In this document: in pieces, positions 61,871 to 64,000 of the stretch
How the letters are laid out: every line of letters begins with the position of its first letter
How positions within the stretch are numbered: position 1 is the stretch's first letter
DNA from: Edaphobacter lichenicola
GTDB taxonomy: Bacteria; Acidobacteriota; Terriglobia; Terriglobales; Acidobacteriaceae
Direction of reading: 5' to 3'
NCBI RefSeq assembly: GCF_025264645.1
Contig: NZ_CP073696.1
Span: forward strand, 5,332,001-5,396,000
DNA: 64,000 nt
Notes under the pieces: generated by a model
The model's database searches: none
What the model was told of the DNA's origin: nothing
What the model saw: the letters and a program-made list of their open reading frames with translations, nothing else
Translations under genes and position numbers: made by a program

Positions 61871-61899
61871 AACGTAAACTCATTCTGTGAATATTGCAA
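61871..61899 (-). promoter_or_regulatory. Promoter of TonB receptor 3
   Basis: TTGCAA (61894-61899), 17-bp spacer, TACGTT (61871-61876) on the minus strand, giving a leader of about 170 nt. It closely resembles the promoter of receptor 1 (TTGCAC, 17, TACGAT). Confidence 0.5.
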
Positions 61900-62186
61900 G
61901 ATTTTTTTTGAGATATCACGGACGATCTGAGACGGCTTCTCGGGCCTTAGCAGCAAGATGAGGCTGCGTATTTGTGACTATTTATGTTGCAAAATGTCTT
62001 TGTTTCCAAGAAACAGAGAGTTTGTCTGAATCGACACATCAACGAAGTTTGGGAGATCGGTCGATTCGGGTGAGTGAGAGAAAACGGTAATGTGCCGATG
62101 AAGTAGGCGACGTCGAATTTGTTCGGGTTTGGGTGCGAATGCATCGCTTATTTTTGGACGCAGTAGATGGGATATTTGAGCCCGGG

Positions 62187-63002
62187 TCAGGCTCCGCCGC
62201 GGCGAAGTTCCTTGGTCTTGAGGACGATGAGGTACTCGTAGAAGGCTTGCAGGGTGGCATAGGTGAGGCCTGCGGGACCGTCGAGGATGGCGCGGCGGAG
62301 GAAGACCATGTACACCCACTTGAGGAGCGGGCGAGCTGGGAGGCGGTAGAAGATGGCCTTCTGGTGGAGGCGACGGGTGTGGAAGTCGGGGTCGCGGAGG
62401 GCGGTGAGTAGCGAGGGGTTCTGGAGTCCCTGGCTGCGGACGATGAGCTCGGCTTCCATGCTGGAGTAGAGGTTGTGCTTCTCGACCCAGCGAGCGATGC
62501 CTTTGGAGAAGGGGTAGTGGTCGAGCGGGTAGCTGAGTTCGGCGACTGGGCCGTTGACTTCCAGGACCTCGTTGATGGCGCGGGTGTAGCGGACGCGCTC
62601 TGGGCGGACGAGACGGATGTAGAAGGGGGAGATCTGGGCGTGCTTGAGCCAGGTGTCGAAGAGGAAGTCCCTGCGACGGACGCGGAACGCTGAGGTCTGG
62701 TCGGGCGCTGCGAGGGCGATCTGCATCTCACGGGAGAGCTCTGGAGTCGGCCGCTCGTCGGCGTCGGGAAGGAAGACCCAAGGGTACTTGAAGGGGATGG
62801 TTGCGAGCGCGGCGTTGCGGTGCGTGGCGTAGTCGTCGAAGGTGCGGGTGTGAACGTGCGCGCCGGCGGCTTTGGCGATCTCCACTGTGTTGTCGGTGCT
62901 GTGGGAGTCGAAGACGTGGATGTCATCGGACCAGGAGACGGAGGAGAGACAGGCGGGAAGGTCGTTCTGCTCGTTGCGGGTAAGGATGAGGACGGAGATC
63001 AT
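62187..63002 (-). CDS. GT2 family glycosyltransferase (WaaE/KdtX-like)
   Basis: A 271-residue cytosolic or membrane-associated GT-A enzyme. The N-terminus MISVLILTRNEQNDLPACLS and the pairs DSHSTDNTVEIA and VFLPDADERPTPEL (DxD-type metal site) are typical of family 2; the overall length and the later YTRAINEVLEV and LDHYPFSKGIARWVEKHNLY resemble the WaaE/KdtX beta-glucosyltransferases that decorate the lipopolysaccharide core. The C-terminal part has a hydrophobic helix (LKWVYMVFLRRAIL). ATG at 63000-63002, with a poor ribosome-binding site. It lies 37 nt downstream of the beta-barrel gene, so they may share a transcript. Confidence 0.85.
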   Translation of the reverse strand: MISVLILTRNEQNDLPACLSSVSWSDDIHVFDSHSTDNTVEIAKAAGAHVHTRTFDDYATHRNAALATIPFKYPWVFLPDADERPTPELSREMQIALAAPDQTSAFRVRRRDFLFDTWLKHAQISPFYIRLVRPERVRYTRAINEVLEVNGPVAELSYPLDHYPFSKGIARWVEKHNLYSSMEAELIVRSQGLQNPSLLTALRDPDFHTRRLHQKAIFYRLPARPLLKWVYMVFLRRAILDGPAGLTYATLQAFYEYLIVLKTKELRRGGA

Positions 63003-63039
63003 CTGCTGGTTATGGTATCGCGATGATCTCCGATTGCGG

Positions 63040-63555
63040 CTAGAAGCGTATGACGAGACCGGTTGAGAGTGTCTGCGGATGGACTGTTCTGTCTCCCTGC
63101 GAGATTCCTCCGCCGCTGTAGCTGTAGTCAGCGATACGCCAGTCGAGGTGAGGAAGGATGGTGGTGTCGATTCCGCCGACCCAGTGATAGTTTGCGTCGG
63201 TGGTGTTCTTGGCGCCGTTATTCTGCTGGTTGTAGGAGGAGAAGCCGCCGAGGACTTCGACGTACGGCTTGAGCGGGATGAGCGGAAGCTTGAGGGCGAC
63301 GCGAGGGCCGAAGAGGCCACTGTTGATGTTGTCGGAGAGATCGCCGCGAGCGTCGATTGCGAGATTGATCGGGCCGAACTTGGCGATGCCGAGGTAGAGG
63401 CCGAAGGTTCCGGCTGTGGTCCAGCCTTCGTGGTTGATTTCGGTTTTTTCACCGCCTACGGTGCCGTAGATCGCGAGTCTGGCCTGGGCGTGGAGGGTGG
63501 CACTGCAGAGGCTGACGAAGAGGAGGGGGAGGGTCCAGAGTATTCTTCGGTTCAT
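63040..63555 (-). CDS. Outer membrane beta-barrel protein, unknown function
   Basis: A 171-residue exported protein: a signal peptide (1-24, LPLLFVSLCSATLHAQ), then alternating hydrophobic strands consistent with an eight-stranded barrel (LAIYGTVGGEKTEI, FGLYLGIAKFGPINLAIDAR, KPYVEVLGGFSSYNQQNN) and a terminal Phe (LSTGLVIRF). This is the OmpA/OmpW-like small-barrel shape without a recognisable family. It precedes the GT2 gene on the same strand. ATG at 63553-63555. Confidence 0.72.
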   Translation of the reverse strand: MNRRILWTLPLLFVSLCSATLHAQARLAIYGTVGGEKTEINHEGWTTAGTFGLYLGIAKFGPINLAIDARGDLSDNINSGLFGPRVALKLPLIPLKPYVEVLGGFSSYNQQNNGAKNTTDANYHWVGGIDTTILPHLDWRIADYSYSGGGISQGDRTVHPQTLSTGLVIRF

Positions 63556-63697
63556 GCTTTAAGGCTAGCCGTAAGTGACGGCGCTCCACAAGTAAGCAGG
63601 TGGTGACCCCTGTGGAAGGAAGACCGCAAACGCAGATTCCCTTCTGGAATGACAAACAAAAGAGGCAACAAAGCTCTACGCCAATGCGCCTTCTCCT

Positions 63698-64000
63698 CTA
63701 GATAGGACGGAAGGCCAGGACAGCGTTGAGACCACCGAAGGCGAGGGAGTTTGAGAGGGCAAGCTTCGGGGTGACCTTGCGGGGGGAGCCGAGGATGATG
63801 TCGAGGTCGATTGCGGGGTCGATTTCGGTGACTCCTGCGTTGGCTGGAAGTTGAGTGTCGTGCAGCGCGAGGATGGTGGCGAGGGCTTCGAGGGCACCAC
63901 TGGCCCCGATGGAGTGGCCGTGGAGGGACTTGGTGGAGCTGACGGGGATCTTCGAGGCACGGTCGCCGAAGACGTGGTGGATGGCGGCGGTTTCGGTGGT
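63698..64000 (-). CDS. Beta-ketoacyl-ACP synthase (KAS II type), C-terminal part
   Basis: Only the last 100 or so residues are in the window. The frame reads VSSTKSLHGHSIGASGALEA, which contains the second active-site His of ketosynthases (GH in KSxxGHxxGASG), then LALSNSLAFGGLNAVLAFRP before a TAG stop at 63698-63700; the latter is the usual NSFGFGGxNA end with small changes. These elongate acyl-ACP with malonyl-ACP in fatty acid synthesis. The changed C-terminal motif might mean a specialised FabF for a secondary lipid. The N-terminus with the active-site Cys is outside the window. Confidence 0.88.
   Translation of the reverse strand, partial: TTETAAIHHVFGDRASKIPVSSTKSLHGHSIGASGALEALATILALHDTQLPANAGVTEIDPAIDLDIILGSPRKVTPKLALSNSLAFGGLNAVLAFRPI

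Larger units (their letters stand above)
61694..62186. other. Upstream region of TonB receptor 3
   Basis: 493 bp. It carries the receptor promoter (61871-61899) and a stem TCGCC-TCAA-GGCGA followed on the plus strand by T7 (61727-61747). The remainder, toward the GT2 stop at 62187, holds nothing I can name. Confidence 0.5.

Noticed and set aside
62039..62926. 295-codon open frame on the minus strand
   Set aside because: It lies in another frame inside the GT2 gene and its product is Ser/Thr/Pro-rich low-complexity sequence, the usual shadow of a GC-rich gene.
1..64000. tRNA, rRNA, CRISPR array, transposase, integrase or phage genes
   Set aside because: I looked for T-loop motifs, regularly spaced repeats and DDE or tyrosine recombinase signatures and found none that I could support.

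Overview
The window reads as chromosomal DNA of an Acidobacteriota, most likely class Terriglobia (Edaphobacter/Granulicella/Terriglobus type). The reasons are three very large Oar-like TonB-dependent receptors with an N-terminal carboxypeptidase-regulatory-like domain, a Reg_prop/Y_Y_Y sensor kinase, DUF4397 and DUF3455 secreted proteins, PEP-CTERM proteins, many glycoside hydrolases and a high-GC housekeeping gene set. I see no rRNA, tRNA, CRISPR array, transposase or phage gene. Identity rests on recognised motifs, since no search could be run.

1-12.7 kb is mostly housekeeping: hisI-hisG (minus strand, hisG cut by the window edge) behind a His-rich leader peptide and an intrinsic terminator, a ComEA-like helix-hairpin-helix protein, a PDZ-membrane-GAF-SpoIIE phosphatase, a DUF4397 lipoprotein with a decayed gene relic fused in frame behind its stop, ahcY, an Ada-type DNA-alkylation repair protein, a DUF3455 protein, a transglutaminase-like protein, metK (TTG start, structured leader) and a RodZ-like protein. 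AhcY and MetK belong to the same methyl cycle.

13-23.4 kb is a surface-glycan region: Wzy-like polymerase, orphan FtsX-type permease, GT-C/ArnT-like glycosyltransferases, a class I methyltransferase, an OafA-type acyltransferase and a 40-codon ORF coupled by ATGA to a membrane protein. 23.7-26.7 kb is rplM-rpsI-rpsB-tsf with several hairpins between the genes. A further ArnT-like glycosyltransferase follows.

28.8-49.4 kb is the most coherent accessory region. It encodes GH27 alpha-galactosidase, a YceI protein, GH9 (possibly exo-glucosaminidase), a GntR/HutC regulator, TonB receptor 1, GH18 chitinase overlapping a NagX-like membrane acetyltransferase, a membrane-anchored winged-helix regulator, a secreted PI-PLC-like protein, TonB receptor 2 and GH92 alpha-mannosidase. 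Together these look suited to chitin/chitosan, mannoprotein and perhaps GPI-anchor material, that is, fungal cell wall. A HutC-type operator overlaps the promoter predicted for receptor 1.

49.4-64 kb holds a DUF892 ferritin-like protein, two tandem PEP-CTERM paralogues (the second without the first copy's start codon), a secreted protein of unknown function, a repeat-rich intergenic stretch with REP-like hairpins, a small Cys/His protein behind a 51-nt hairpin, a GH16-like lipoprotein next to a sensor kinase, TonB receptor 3, a GT2 glycosyltransferase, a beta-barrel protein and the C-terminal part of a FabF-type ketosynthase.
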